A DNA stretch of 64,000 nucleotides from Paraescarpia echinospica (lineage: Eukaryota; Annelida; Polychaeta; Sabellida; Siboglinidae). The notes beneath the pieces were generated by a model, which saw nothing but the letters and a program-made list of their open reading frames with translations, had not been told where the DNA came from and ran no database searches. The stretch is from assembly GCA_020002185.1 (NCBI GenBank), contig CM034534.1, positions 65,236,304 to 65,300,303 on the forward strand. Direction: 5' to 3'. Below, piece after piece: positions 31,881 to 44,451 of the stretch (position 1 is its first letter; each line of letters opens with the position of its first letter). The position numbers and the translations under genes are program-made.

Positions 31881-33213
31881 CAATGGAATGTTAATTGTTA
31901 GTTTTAGCTTAACATATCCATGTTAATGGATATTTTTAGACAATTTTAGATTTAACAAATAATTTTATTTATTTATTTGTATTGCATGTTCGTGGTATAT
32001 TTGATGTGCCTGTATGTCTAACACCAAAACCCTTTGTTCATTGATAGGTATTTTATGTCAATCATGGCAATACAGTATCTATATATGTATCTATCTATCT
32101 ATGAGGTATTCATGTTTATTGCGACATCCAAATGGAACATTTTAAAACGTATCCGTTGTTTTCACAAATATTGACCAATGATATTGACGTTGTATGTTTG
32201 TCTTGCATATACACCAAGCAAGATAAGTAGGCAATATTTTTTTGGATATCAATTAAAAGGATATAGCGAATGACGTTTGGCATAGGTTGTGTAAAGTATG
32301 AGAACGTGTCATAGAGAAAACTTCCTAACATTTGGAGTTGAGTATTAGTCATGAATGCGAGAATAAACCCATTTAGCATTAGAAACTTTCATTTTGTGTA
32401 TTTGTACAACAAAACAGTGTACTTTGTTACCGAAGGTGGCGGGTGTCGTATCACATCACCAAAAAAATGTTAAACAAGTATGATTTTCCAACGGACGCCA
32501 CACCAAAGTGGTTGAAGTGGTGTTCACAATAAGAACTACACCATGTTAGCTATCTAAAAACAAAAGGTATGTTAGAGTTAGACATCATTTTTATTTTGTC
32601 GGTTTCATTTGACCAGTTCGCCAAACAAAAGTTTGCCCATTAAGCAATAGTTGGGCCTTTTATTAAATACTGCACACACGTTGGGTCGTAGGAAGGGCAT
32701 AGCAAGAATACAAAAAAGATGAGTAGCTGAACGTGCATTCTAGAAGGCTGAGGTCTTGGTACGAAAATTGCTGATAGAACATAGCTTATCAACATTATAA
32801 ATCAAGAGATTATAAATTCTACAATATAGACTAGTTAAAAAGTACTGTTAGAATATTTACAAAAAAATAAACGAATTAAATGTGGCCCGCCTATTCTGCC
32901 ATGCGGGTCACATTGCATGAATGCGTTTATCTGACTTACCTCGCTCAACATGATATGGGATATATACCGTTCGACGTGGAACAAATCTTACCGCAAAAAG
33001 GACGTAACACTATTAGAGTTAATTAGAACGTTTCAGATCATTGTTGGATTGCCACGATTACGGGCAATCCAAATAACAAATTTACTGTATTCAAGGTTGT
33101 ATGGAAGAGGCCATATGCATATAGGTAATAATACAGAGACCAACTACCTAGAATTTAATTATTTTAGTTATGAAAACCGACCCAAACGAATGTGGTTTGA
33201 CAAGCATACAGTT
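31881..33213. other. AT-rich intergenic DNA, nothing recognised
   Basis: No coding frame with family resemblance. A CTAT microsatellite lies near 32090. Confidence 0.4.
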
Positions 33214-33370
33214 GGAGCGCAGTGGCTCAGTGACTAGAGCTTTGGACTCTCGACCGAGAGAACCCGGGTTCGAATGCAGTGCTGCAGTGTCGAAACTTGG
33301 GAAAAGTTGTTCACTCTACGTTGCTCCAGTTCACTCAGTTGTATGAATGAATATCTGATTATACACAATG
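33214..33370 (+). mobile_element. tRNA-derived SINE
   Basis: Starts GGAGCGCAGTGGCTCAGT, an A-box-like sequence, followed at normal tRNA spacing by the B box GGGTTCGAATGC after an anticodon-arm-like CTCTCGACCGAGAG. A tail with TTGTTCACTCTACGTTGCTC follows. It is not a functional tRNA: there is no acceptor 3' half. A second copy lies at 47880-47967 on the other strand. Confidence 0.75.
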
Positions 33371-33640
33371 GTGGGTAGTTGTGTACGGATATCCTTCGCG
33401 CATTAAATGCAGCGTTACTGAATGCTTCCCAGAAAAGTCGAGATGGTTTTCGGTTGAACAGGTCTGCCAGGGAGTAAAGTGTAAAGAGCAGTCCAGAGGA
33501 TTGGATACTGCGCTATGTAAGATCTTACCTTTATACAGAAGGAGATTAAAAGCAGATCAGTTAGAAATGTTTAAGACATTGAAATAAGATCTGTATTATG
33601 AAAACATTGACAGAACCAGTTTTTCTTCACATTATTGGGA
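33371..33640 (+). mobile_element. CR1-like LINE, C-terminal scrap
   Basis: Codons near 33530-33590 give LPLYRRRLKADQLEMFKTLK, which parallels LEIRRLRGDQIEMFKIINGY at the end of the CR1-like copy at 53230. Strongly truncated. Confidence 0.4.
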
Positions 33641-34333
33641 CAGAACAACGTGGGAAAATAACGTAAGTATGTGAATGCTAATAACGCCTGGCACATGCAG
33701 ACTAAGGCAATGAAGTAAATCATAAGCACAAAACATACATGAGCATGCACACTTTCTCCATCGCCGCCACCCATAACGACAATAATGAAAGACTGAAGAC
33801 AGTTCATCGAGTTTGTTGTGGAGGGAGTGTGCTTTGGAGAGAGTGATCGCAACGGTAATGGGGACACGTAAGCACTTTTCTTCAGTCTGTTTCTCACACC
33901 TTCTCAGAAACCAGGTTTCTTTTTGCTCTTCCGTTTGCATGTTGTTTCAGGTAAGTCAATATCAGGATGGGGGCGGTATGTCACTGCTGTGTCGCAAACT
34001 CAGAAAGGCCTCACGGCTGTATTGTACAGGTGTCATGGCGGTCCCATGACGGACCTCACCCAAACCAGACGATGAATGAATTCAGCTGACTTCATAAGAA
34101 TACACAGCGCCAAAACAGACCAAAAACGAAACGTATTTATACAACAAATACAAAGCGAATGAACGAGCCTAGAGTGAGCTACAATACAAAGTCTCCAACC
34201 ATAACCCTTGGCAAGCAAAGTATGCAGACAACAAAGGCGTGGCAGTACAGCGCAATATTCCATTTCGAATACTACGATACTGAAATAAGCATTGCACATA
34301 ATATTATGCCCACCGCAACTGTGATATCAACTT

Positions 34334-34660
34334 TTGAGACAGGGTATTGGAATAAAAAAACACCGAAAGAGGAAAGTAGCCGGAAACAGAATGAGATGGG
34401 CGGGACATGTACATAGAATGGGTGAAGATAGGCTGCGGAAAAGAGCATGGAAAGTAAAAGAGGGTGGCAGAAGAAGGAGACGAAGACCAAGGCTCAGATT
34501 GAACGACAGCATAAAACGAGACCTGGGGAGGGCTGGCGTGAACAGGATTGCGAGAGGTGGAAAGAACTAATTTGAAAAGTAGAAGAAGCTACCAAATGAC
34601 GTGGATCCCACCCCGCAAGGGAGCAAGGGGAAGAAGAAGAAAACAAAACGGTTACCAATC
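34334..34660 (+). mobile_element. RTE-like LINE, 3' end
   Basis: Reads KKHRKRKVAGNRMRWAGHVH, RMGEDRLRKRAWKV and, after frame changes, the untranslated end CCACCCCGCAAGGGAGCAAG with a GAAGAAG tail. This is the same 3' end as the full-length minus-strand copy at 53902-56920. Confidence 0.8.
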
Positions 34661-35419
34661 ACTGGAGTTGTTGAGGAAGGACACAAACAAACACATCCTC
34701 ACGTTCAGCCAGATAGACAGAAGCTGGCAGAGAAACAAAGCTTTTTATGCAGGGTACATTCTTTGATGTGCCAGAAGAAAATTACGGACGCAATGAATAT
34801 GTCTCAAACTCCATGAAAATCCTGATATGTGGGCAGGTGGAAAGGACTGAAATACGTAACAAAATAACAAATAAAGAATAGAGATTCTGATGTTATCATA
34901 CAAATGAATATGTTGTTAGGAAATATTATTGATTCAAATAAATGATACTCCAAAGAGAAGAAAAGACAAAAGGGATGGAAATTGTTTAAATAATATACTA
35001 GAATAACAAGATAGGAGTGAACAATAGAAAAAAGCTATGGACATATACCAGGACCGCAGCCAGGTTTTCATATGGGAATTGTTATTTATTATACAAGCCT
35101 TTGTGTCAAACAAACGTGTCAAAGTTTTATAAAAGACACCTACATTTTCAATGGCGCTCACCAAAATCTTCAACTGCACCACCCGCGCCCCTTGAGACGT
35201 TCAGCTGCACACTCCTAAAGGCCCACACAAATATCCTACTACATCCAATTACGCGTATTCTTGGGACCCCAACTGCTCCCATCTCTGAGCACGGGAAAGT
35301 TCCGTTATTTCGTACAGCTTACCTACTGTCTGGTTCGACGTACTCAAGATAAGGGTGGATCACTTCCGAAAAGGTGAGTTCGCAAAAAGTGTTGTTCGCG
35401 CGAAATCCGGTCATGTTAC
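34661..35419. other. intergenic DNA, nothing recognised
   Basis: No open frame with supported identity. Confidence 0.35.
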
Positions 35420-35519
35420 AAACGCACAAACACATGCACACGCACACGCACGCACGGACGCACACATACACACACACCGACGTAAACACATGCCCGCAAG
35501 CACACACGCACGCACGCAC

Positions 35520-35576
<57 letters not shown>

Positions 35577-35650
35577 CACGCACACACGTACACGCACAAA
35601 CGCACACATGCACGCACAAACGCACACACGCACGCACAAACAAATACAAG
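35420..35650. repeat. CA/CG-rich microsatellite
   Basis: A compound (CA)n tract (purest at 35525-35572) with interspersed CACG and CACAAACG words. Confidence 0.9.
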
Positions 35651-36088
35651 ACACAATAGGAGAGTGTTAAATGAGCAATCAAGAAACCATCACGCGTAAC
35701 CTTTCTTACGCCAACTAGTGAACAAAGCTAAATTACTAATCGAAATGCTTTGCCAATGTTACAATCCTTGCGTCATGTTAAAAACTTAACCATCTTTGGT
35801 GGTAAGAAAGTAAAGGCGGACACAGACGAAATGATGACAAACCTAGAAAGAAGGAAGAGAAGGAGAAGATGGTGAAGGTGAAGAAGAAAAAAAGAAGTAG
35901 GAAGAAGTGGAAGAGGAAGAAGCAGAATAAGAATCATCCTGCTTCGCTGGGCGCATCTGTTGATACTCGTTGCTAATGCATAGCATTATCATCACATTCC
36001 ATACATGTGTATAACTGATACGTTGGGACCCTCGCTAGAAGACGCATTTTCTAGATATTTTATATGCAAGTAATTAAGAACATCAACG

Positions 36089-37261
<1,173 letters not shown>

Positions 37262-37263
37262 GA

Positions 37264-37314
<51 letters not shown>

Positions 37315-37317
37315 TTA

Positions 37318-39010
37318 TCTTGGAATGTCAAACCATTTCTGGAGACACATTTTCGATTGCTTAAAGATGAAAGGTGCTGCATGTAGTTTATCAAAGGAGT
37401 GGTTTATACACGAAAGACGCGCGGTCATAGTTGACCCGTTTATAATTGATGAGGTGAGATATGCATATTCCGGAAATCTCTATGTTTACTTGATCTTGTT
37501 ACAATTTCGTATTCAGGTCAAATCACCGCTCCCTGTTATTTCTGTTCTTGCCTATTTCCGCTATAAACACGGGTGGGTGGTCAGATTAATTACTTTCAGT
37601 GGATTAAATATCATTAGTAGTAACAATAATTTAAAAATTATTAGCATCGAAAGACAATATGTGTGCACATTTAACCTCTCGTAAATGGATTTAGAGTGTT
37701 ATCGAATACAGCAGACATATCGATTTGAATAACTCTAATCGTTGTCAGTCCATCAAACGATCAAGGAAGGAAGCAATTAATTAAATATTGTTATAACAAA
37801 TAAGAAATACAAACAAACTAAGTTAGATATACAATATACAATAAAACATTTAAAAGCGAACATGGGGAATAATTGAAGAGAAAGATCATTGAACAGCAAA
37901 CGTGGAAAATGTTCACTAGAAAATAAATTATTAATCTCATTAAAGTATGTTCAATTACATTTATTAACGTATCCACAGTTGCATCGTTTATAGTTGTGTG
38001 CACAGTAAGCACAAAGAGTGACACAGTTCAGTCTTTGTAGTGTATACGAACTGTGAATGAGCTTGTTACAATTTTATCCTCCGCATTATTCCATCATTTG
38101 TAGAACATGTAAAAGAAACTTTAGCATGGACTCCGCGTGAACCAAATGAAGCCGACAGCTAAGAACTGTTTCCAACCAAACGTATTCGGTCACCATGTGT
38201 TGATGACTATTTCATGTAATCAAGAACATAAGATGGTTGCGAGTGTGGATTAATAGTTAGCATCGTTAGATATCGGCTTAGCATCCGACTTGTGCCGTAC
38301 AAAGTTCACTGGATACATCACGAATTGAATTCGATATTCTTTTCAAATTGTGTTAGCCAAGAGAATTTGAAATGTACAACTGGCAACGTTAGTATGTAGG
38401 CGCAACCAGTGACGCGGGAACGAAATTCATATTGGGGGGGGGGAGCTAACGGAGCTACAGCACCACTGAACACATTTTCGCCGCCGCATATCTTCACACC
38501 TTGGCTCGACTGTGACATTGGAAGAAGGGGGGTGCTCTTGAAAATTGTTCACCGCACCTGCACCACTGTAATAAGACGAAGGGAGGGGGTGCTTTCAACA
38601 AAATTCTCCCACCACGCCACCTAATACTGCGAGGGTGCACAAAACAATATGTCTATCCTCTAAGCGCATACAGCACTCACAGTTAACAAAAATACACATT
38701 AATCATCTCATAAAATTTACATTTCCACCCTCCGTTGACGCTTGCCACAAAAACAAACATTCACGCTCACATTTAATGGAGGGTAGAACCATATGTCTGC
38801 CCCCCTGCTCCCTGCTCCCGTGTTTATTGGTGCATTCTCGCGAGCAGAAACAAACAAAAACAGACAGACAGACGCATTTATTTAGACCACACATTATATC
38901 GCATGTGAACAAGTTTCTCAAATTGAAACAACATAAATATAAATAGAAAGGTCAAGGAGACTATCATTAAAATATTAAAATATCGCTAACATGAGAACCA
39001 TCTTTGCGAA
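37318..39010. repeat. segmental duplication, copy 2
   Basis: Begins CTTGGAATGTCAAACCATTT. It matches copy 1 but has extra inserted sequence at about 37720-38165 and 38410-38835. A TA microsatellite at 37265-37316 separates the copies. Confidence 0.85.
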
Positions 39011-39161
39011 AATAGAAGAATATATTTATATATATCGTCATAATCATCATTGTGCAGTTGTAGTTTCCCGTGATTGGGCGAAGGTATCGGCATATCGTTT
39101 CAAATCTGCCTGTCTTGCGCTATCCTATGCCAGATGGTGCCCTTCCAGTGTGGTTATATGC

Positions 39162-39192
<31 letters not shown>

Positions 39193-39473
39193 AGTAGTAA
39201 AGGAGGTTAAGTACGCCGGATGGTGTCGCGTCGCGGAGCAAGAGCAAAAGTACCCGGATGTAGGTCAAGGTCAAAGGTCAAGATCAAGTACCCGGATGTA
39301 GGTCAAGGTCAAAGGTCACGTGACCCGGATGTAGGTCAAGGTCACGTGGCGCCCCCTGTCGGAATTTTTCGGAACTAAAATAGCGCCGCCGCCGCCGCCG
39401 CCGCCCCCCCGATCGGAATTTTTCGAACCTATCAAAGCGCCACCTAGCGGATAGTTGGTGAACTAAAATTATT
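39193..39473 (+). repeat. left inverted terminus of the 5.5-kb element, rich in AGGTCA half-sites
   Basis: After the 20-bp tip, three blocks of GGATGTAGGTCAAGGTCA follow. Two of them extend to AAGGTCA, and two end in a CACGTG box. The inner part has GGAATTTTTCGGAACTAAAA and a GCC run. Confidence 0.85.
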
Positions 39474-39477
39474 TCCC

Positions 39478-39919
39478 GCTCCGAGTACTACCGACACTAA
39501 AAAGTTCCGAGTACTACCGACACTAAAAAGTTCCGAGTACTACCGACACTAAAAAGTTCCGAGTACTATCGACACTAAAAAGTTCCGAGTACTACCGACA
39601 CTAAAAAGTTCCGAGTACTACCGACACTAAAAAGTTCCGAGTACTACCGACACTAAAAAGTTCCGAGTACTAACGACACTAAAAGTTCCGAGTACTACCG
39701 ACACTAAAAAGTTCCGAGTACTAACGACACTAAAAAGTTCCGAGTACTAACGACACTAAAAAGTTCCGAGTACTACCGACACTAAAAAGTTCCGAGTACT
39801 ACCGACACTAAAAAGTTCCGAGTACTACCGACACTAAAAAGTTCCGAGTACTAACGACACTAAAAAGTTCCGAGTACTACCGACACTAAAAAGTTCCGAG
39901 TACTACCGACACTAAAAAG
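39478..39919. repeat. 26-bp satellite, about 17 copies
   Basis: Unit TTCCGAGTACTACCGACACT plus AAAAAG. Some copies have AACGACACT, and one is a base shorter. Confidence 0.95.
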
Positions 39920-40400
39920 TTGACTCGTCGGTACTCTCTTGTGATGTGACATCCGTAGTCTCGTGTGATGTGTCTCGTAGTATATCTCTTGTCTCGTCCG
40001 TACTCTCGTGTGATGTGTCATCCTTAGTCTCGTGACATATCTCGGTCATAGTCTCGTCTCTTGTCTCGTCGGTACTCTCGTGTGATGTATCATCCAAAGT
40101 CTCGTGTGATGTAGCATCCGTACTCTCGTGAGACATGTCATCCGAAGTCTCGTGACATATCTCGGTCATAGTCTCGTGTGGTGTGTCATCCGTAGTCTCG
40201 TAACGTATCTCGGTCATAGTCTCGTCTCTTGTCTCGTCGGTACTCTCGTGTGACGTATCATCCGAAGTCTCGTGTGATGTGTCATCCGTAGTCTCGTGAC
40301 ATATCTCGGTCACAGTCTCGTCTCTTGTCTCGTCGGTACTCTCGTGTGACGTGGCTTCCGTAGTCTCGTGACATATCTCGGTTAAGTCTAGTGTTACGTT
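39920..40400. repeat. GTCTCGT-type short-motif array, block 1
   Basis: Composite repeat of words such as CTCGTGTGATGTGTCATCCG and CGTGACATATCTCGGTCATA. The minus strand reads open as repeats of THR-ASP-ASP/GLU-rich words (TDETRDETMTEICHETTDD). Confidence 0.85.
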
Positions 40401-40612
40401 TGTACAACTCGTATCTATAGTTTGGTTCGTGCAACGTGTTGATCTAAGCATAGAGTTTCGTTTGTCCCACTAGTTGGTCTAAGTTCAATTCGTGACACGT
40501 GTTGGTCAAACTATAGTGTTTCGTTTGCCCGCTAGTCGGTCTGAGTTCAATTCGTGTCACGTGTTCGGCTAAGGTTAGTGTTTCATTTGTACAACTCGTG
40601 TCTATAGTTGTC

Positions 40613-41706
40613 TATTTTCCTGAAAAAGGAAGGAATTGACCCGATAACACGTATATTTTCCTGAAAAAGGAAGGAATTGATGCAATAACACGTATATTTT
40701 CCTGAAAAAGGAAAGAATTGATGCTATTTTCCTGAAAAAGGAAGGAATTGACACGATAACACGTATATTTTCCTGAAAAAGGAAGGAATTGATGCAATAA
40801 CACGTATATTTTCCTGAAAAAGGAAGGAATTGATGCAATAACACGTATATTTTCCTGAAAAAGGAAGGAATTGACACGATAACACGTATATTTTCCTGAA
40901 AAAGGAAGGAATTGACACGATAACACGTATATTTTCCTGAAAAAGGAAGGAATTGATGCAATAACACGTATATTTTCCTGAAAAAGGAAGGAATTGACAC
41001 GATAACACGTATATTTTCCTGAAAAAGGAAGGAATTGCCACGATAACACGTATATTTTCCTGAAAAAGGAAGGAATTGATGCAATAACACGTATATTTTC
41101 CTGAAAAAGGAAGGAATTGACACGATAACACGTACATTTTCCTGAAAAAGGAAGGAATTGACACGATAACACGTATATTTTCCTGAAAAAGGAAGGAATT
41201 GATGCGATAACACGTATATTTTCCTGAAAAAGGACGGAATTGATGCAATAACACGTATATTTTCCTGAAAAAGGAAGGAATTGATGCAATAACACGTATA
41301 TTTTCCTGAAAAAGGAAGGAATTGATGCAATAACACGTATATTTTCCTGAAAAAGGAAGGAATTGATGCAATAACACGTATATTTTCCTGAAAAAGGAAG
41401 GAATTGACACGATAACACGTATATTTTCCTGAAAAAGGAAGGAATTGACACGATAACACGTATATTTTCCTGAAAAAGGAAGGAATTGATGCAATAACAC
41501 GTATATTTTCCTGAAAAAGGAAGGAATTGACACGATAACACGTATATTTTCCTGAAAAAGGAAGGAATTGCCACGATAACACGTATATTTTCCTGAAAAA
41601 GGAAGGAATTGATGCAATAACACGTATATTTTCCTGAAAAAGGAAGGAATTGACACGATAACACGTATATTTTCCTGAAAAAAGAAGGATTTGACGCGAT
41701 AACACG
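40613..41706. repeat. 41-bp satellite, about 26 copies
   Basis: Unit TTTTCCTGAAAAAGGAAGGA plus ATTG(ATGCA/ACACG)ATAACACGTATA. Variants GATGCAAT and GACACGAT alternate irregularly. One unit near 40720 has an internal deletion. Since 41 is not a multiple of three and no frame has a stop, all three minus-strand frames are open for about 345-376 codons. Confidence 0.95.
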
Positions 41707-41799
41707 TTAAGATTAGTGTTTCGTTTGTCCAACTAGTTGATCTAAGTTCATTTCGTGACACGTGTTGGTCAAAGCATAGTGTTTCGTTTGTACAACTCG

Positions 41800-42494
41800 T
41801 GTCTCGTCGGTACTCTCGTGTGATGTGTCATCCGTAGTCTCGTGACATATCTCGGTCATAGGCTCGTCTCTTTTCTCGTCGGTACTCTTGTGTGACGTGT
41901 CATCCGTAGTCTCGTGACGTATCTCGGTCATAGTCTCGTCTCTTGTCTCGTCGGTACTCTTGTGTGACGTGTCATCCGAAGTCTCGTGACCTATCTCGGT
42001 CATAGTCTCGTCTCTTGTCTCGTCGGTACTCTCGTGTGACGTGTCATACGAAGTCTCGTGTGATGTGACATCCGTAATATCGTGACATTTCTCGGTCATA
42101 GTTTCGTCTCTTGTCTCGTCGGTACTCTCGTGTGACGTGTCATCCGTAGTCTCGTGTGATGTGTCATCCGTAGTCTCGTGACATATCTCGGTCATAGTCT
42201 CGTGTGATGTATCATCCGTAATCTCGTGACATATCTCGGTCATAGTCTCGTGTGATGTGTCATCCGTAATCTCGTGACATATCTCGGTCATAGTCTCGTC
42301 TCTTGTCTCGACGGTATTCTCGTGTGATATCTCGTCCGTAATCTCGTGTGATGTGTCATCCGTAGTCTCGTGTGATGTGTCATCCGTAGTCTCGTGACAT
42401 ATATCGGTCATAGTCTCGTCTCTTGTCTCGTCGGTACTCTCGTGTGACGTGCATCCGAAGTCTCGTGACATATCTCGGTCATAGTCTCGTGTGA
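41800..42494. repeat. GTCTCGT-type short-motif array, block 2
   Basis: Same words as block 1, again open on the minus strand (SHESTDETRDETMTEICHET). Confidence 0.85.
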
Positions 42495-42935
42495 TGTGCC
42501 TAGTTGATCTAAGTTCAATTCGTGACACGTGTTGGTCGAAGCATAGTGTTTCGTTTTCGTGACACGTGTTGGTCAAAGCATAGTGTTTCGTTAGTGCAAC
42601 TAGTTGGTCTGAGTTCAATTCGTGACACGTGTTGGTCAAAGCATAGTGTTTCGTTTGTTCAACTAGTTGATCTAAGTCCAATTCGTGACACGTGTTGGTC
42701 AAAGCATAGTGTTTCGTTTGTACAACTAGTTGATCTAAGTCCAATTCGTGACACGCGTTGGTCAAAGCATAGTGTTTCGTTTGCACCACTAATTGGTCTG
42801 AGTTCAATTTGTGCAGCGTAATCGGTTAAGTTTCTGTTTCGTTTACGCAACTAGTTGGTCTGAGTCCGATTCGTGCCGTGTGTTGGTCAAAGCATAGTGT
42901 TTCGTTTGCACCACTAGTTGGTCTGAGTACATTAA
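42495..42935. repeat. 63-bp repeat, about seven copies
   Basis: Unit GTTTCGTTTGTACAACTAGT, then TGATCTAAGTCCAATTCGTG, then ACACGTGTTGGTCAAAGCAT. Partial copies also flank the 41-bp satellite (40400-40610, 41707-41800). Each unit holds an ACACGTGT E-box-like core. Confidence 0.9.
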
Positions 42936-43078
42936 CATCTCTGTACTGAACTACACAGACATGAGTGGTTAACATATCTGTACTGAACTACACAGACATA
43001 AGTGGCTATCATCTCTACTGAACTACACAGACATAAGTGGCTATCATCTCTACTGAACTACACAGACATACTTGTGAA
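42936..43078. repeat. 34-bp repeat, four copies
   Basis: CTGAACTACACAGACATAAG repeated with GTGGCTATCATCTCTA linkers. Confidence 0.85.
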
Positions 43079-43156
43079 GTGTAAGACTATTAGTAAGGTT
43101 CCCAACATATGCTTTGCATTACACTATGAAAAAGACACAAGATGAGGTTTGCACAG

Positions 43157-43162
43157 TTTATT
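43157..43162 (-). terminator. polyadenylation signal AATAAA
   Basis: Minus-strand AATAAA about 190 bases past the stop of the zinc-finger gene. Confidence 0.5.
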
Positions 43163-43352
43163 CGTGAACAACACAAACGTATTTACATGTCACGCTCCAT
43201 AACTGCAAGAACCATATGTTTCATAGTGTTTCGCCACTGTTTCGAAACGGATTCTTGCAACCAAGTATTGATATTACACAACTGTTCGACTGTCACGTCG
43301 GATAGTTTCACACCTGCGTCTAACAAAAACACTCAAACAGTCTTTCACCATC

Positions 43353-44107
43353 TTATTGGTCTGAGTTCATGGACGTGATGTGTGATTTGAGGATGACGTT
43401 AGGCATAGTACTATCGTGGTACAACTGTGATGGTGGTCGGTTGACAGATGGTGATGCTGAAGATGACGGTGACCGTCGACGTTTTCGTGACGCAGAGGTA
43501 GTTGGAACACTGTCAGCAGTAGCGATGCCCTCCTTTTCTTGTCGCTGAAACAGTAACGAGATGAGCTTAGTAATGAATGTTCAACTGATATATATCAGAA
43601 AAAATATAATATTATGGTCTTTTGAAAATGTTCTAACAAAATAGCACGAATACCATTTGAACACTATGAAAAATTGAAGCTTACTGTTATCTCTTCAAGT
43701 TGTTCTTCAAGCTGTTGTTCAAGTTGTTCTTTACGTCGCCGCTGTTTATCTTGCTTCCTTTGACAGCAGCCCTGCTTCACATGAGCGGACCGATTCCCTT
43801 TATACTTGAAGGTACTGCCACACATACAGCAAGTATAACGAGACAACAGCTTCTGACGCTTCGTCGGAGGTGACGATGTCAGGTTGATGGTTGGGTTGAT
43901 TGCCGGAGCTGATGACAGAGACGAAATTGGTTTGATCGGTGAACTGGTCGTCAAACTGGTCGTCGGACTGGTCGTTGAACTGGTCGTTGGTTGTTGGTCC
44001 GGGTTGATTGTTGGGGTCGAGAGGTCGAGTGGTCCCGTAGCCGGAGAAGGCTGCGCCTTCGGTAGCAAAATCCCTTGTCGGACGTTATCACTAGTCATGT
44101 TGTTCAT
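43353..44107 (-). CDS. C2HC zinc-finger protein with PLDLS motif, two exons
   Basis: Exon 1 44107-43685, exon 2 43544-43353, about 204 aa. The donor ACA|GTAAGC and acceptor TTACTGTTTCAG join in phase 0 and the frame stays open. Residues 26-30 are PLDLS, the core recognised by CtBP co-repressors. A Ser/Thr/Pro-rich stretch follows (about 31-85), then one zinc finger C-x2-C-x12-H-x4-C (YTCCMCGSTFKYKGNRSAHV; about 95-115), a basic glutamine/glutamate-rich helix (RRRKEQLEQQLEEQLEE), and in exon 2 a nuclear-type basic cluster (RKRRRSPS). I infer a DNA-binding transcriptional repressor. A TATA box (TATAAAAG) and an upstream CACGTG lie in front of it. It is the only gene in the element and intact. 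No known transposon protein matches it to my knowledge. Confidence 0.6.
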
Positions 44108-44152
44108 CTTCCAAAATGTAAGATATAATGACCACAAAAAACAGACGCAGGT

Positions 44153-44189
44153 CTTTTATAACAGTTCGACAGAACATAAAGGTCACGTG
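44153..44189 (-). promoter_or_regulatory. TATA box and CACGTG box of the zinc-finger gene
   Basis: Minus-strand TATAAAAG at 44160-44153, about 46 bases before the ATG. The palindromic CACGTG at 44184-44189 lies within a GGTCACGTGGTC context, like those in the element's termini. The same box is kept in the second copy near 63976. Confidence 0.6.
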
Positions 44190-44451
44190 GTCATACCGAA
44201 CGAACATTTGTCCACTAGGGGATGATGTTTGTAGTTCGTGATGTATCCGTCAGGGGGCTCTATTGCACGCAAGCGTGCAAGAGACACGAATATTTGCAGT
44301 ACTAGAACATTTAGTTTACAACTTGTCCACAAGATGGCACCACTTGCATAATTAGTACCAACAAATTCCGATAGGGGTCGCTGTTTTAATTAACCAACTA
44401 TCCGCCAGGGGGAGCTATTTTGGTTTTGGCGGGAAATATTTTTTGGCGGGA

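Noticed and set aside
33214..33290. Functional tRNA gene
   Set aside because: A and B boxes are present but the 3' half of the acceptor stem is missing and a second diverged copy exists; this is a SINE head.
40613..41706. STAT-type TTCnnnGAA sites in the 41-bp satellite
   Set aside because: The half-sites in TTCCTGAAA are two, not three, bases apart, so they do not fit the standard spacing.
39912..42807. Long repeat proteins on the minus strand of the satellites
   Set aside because: Open only because the repeat units lack stops; no start context, promoter or splice signal was found. Kept only as a finding for the three-frame openness.
39478..43078. CRISPR-like array
   Set aside because: Repeats are head-to-tail satellites without unique spacers, in eukaryotic DNA.
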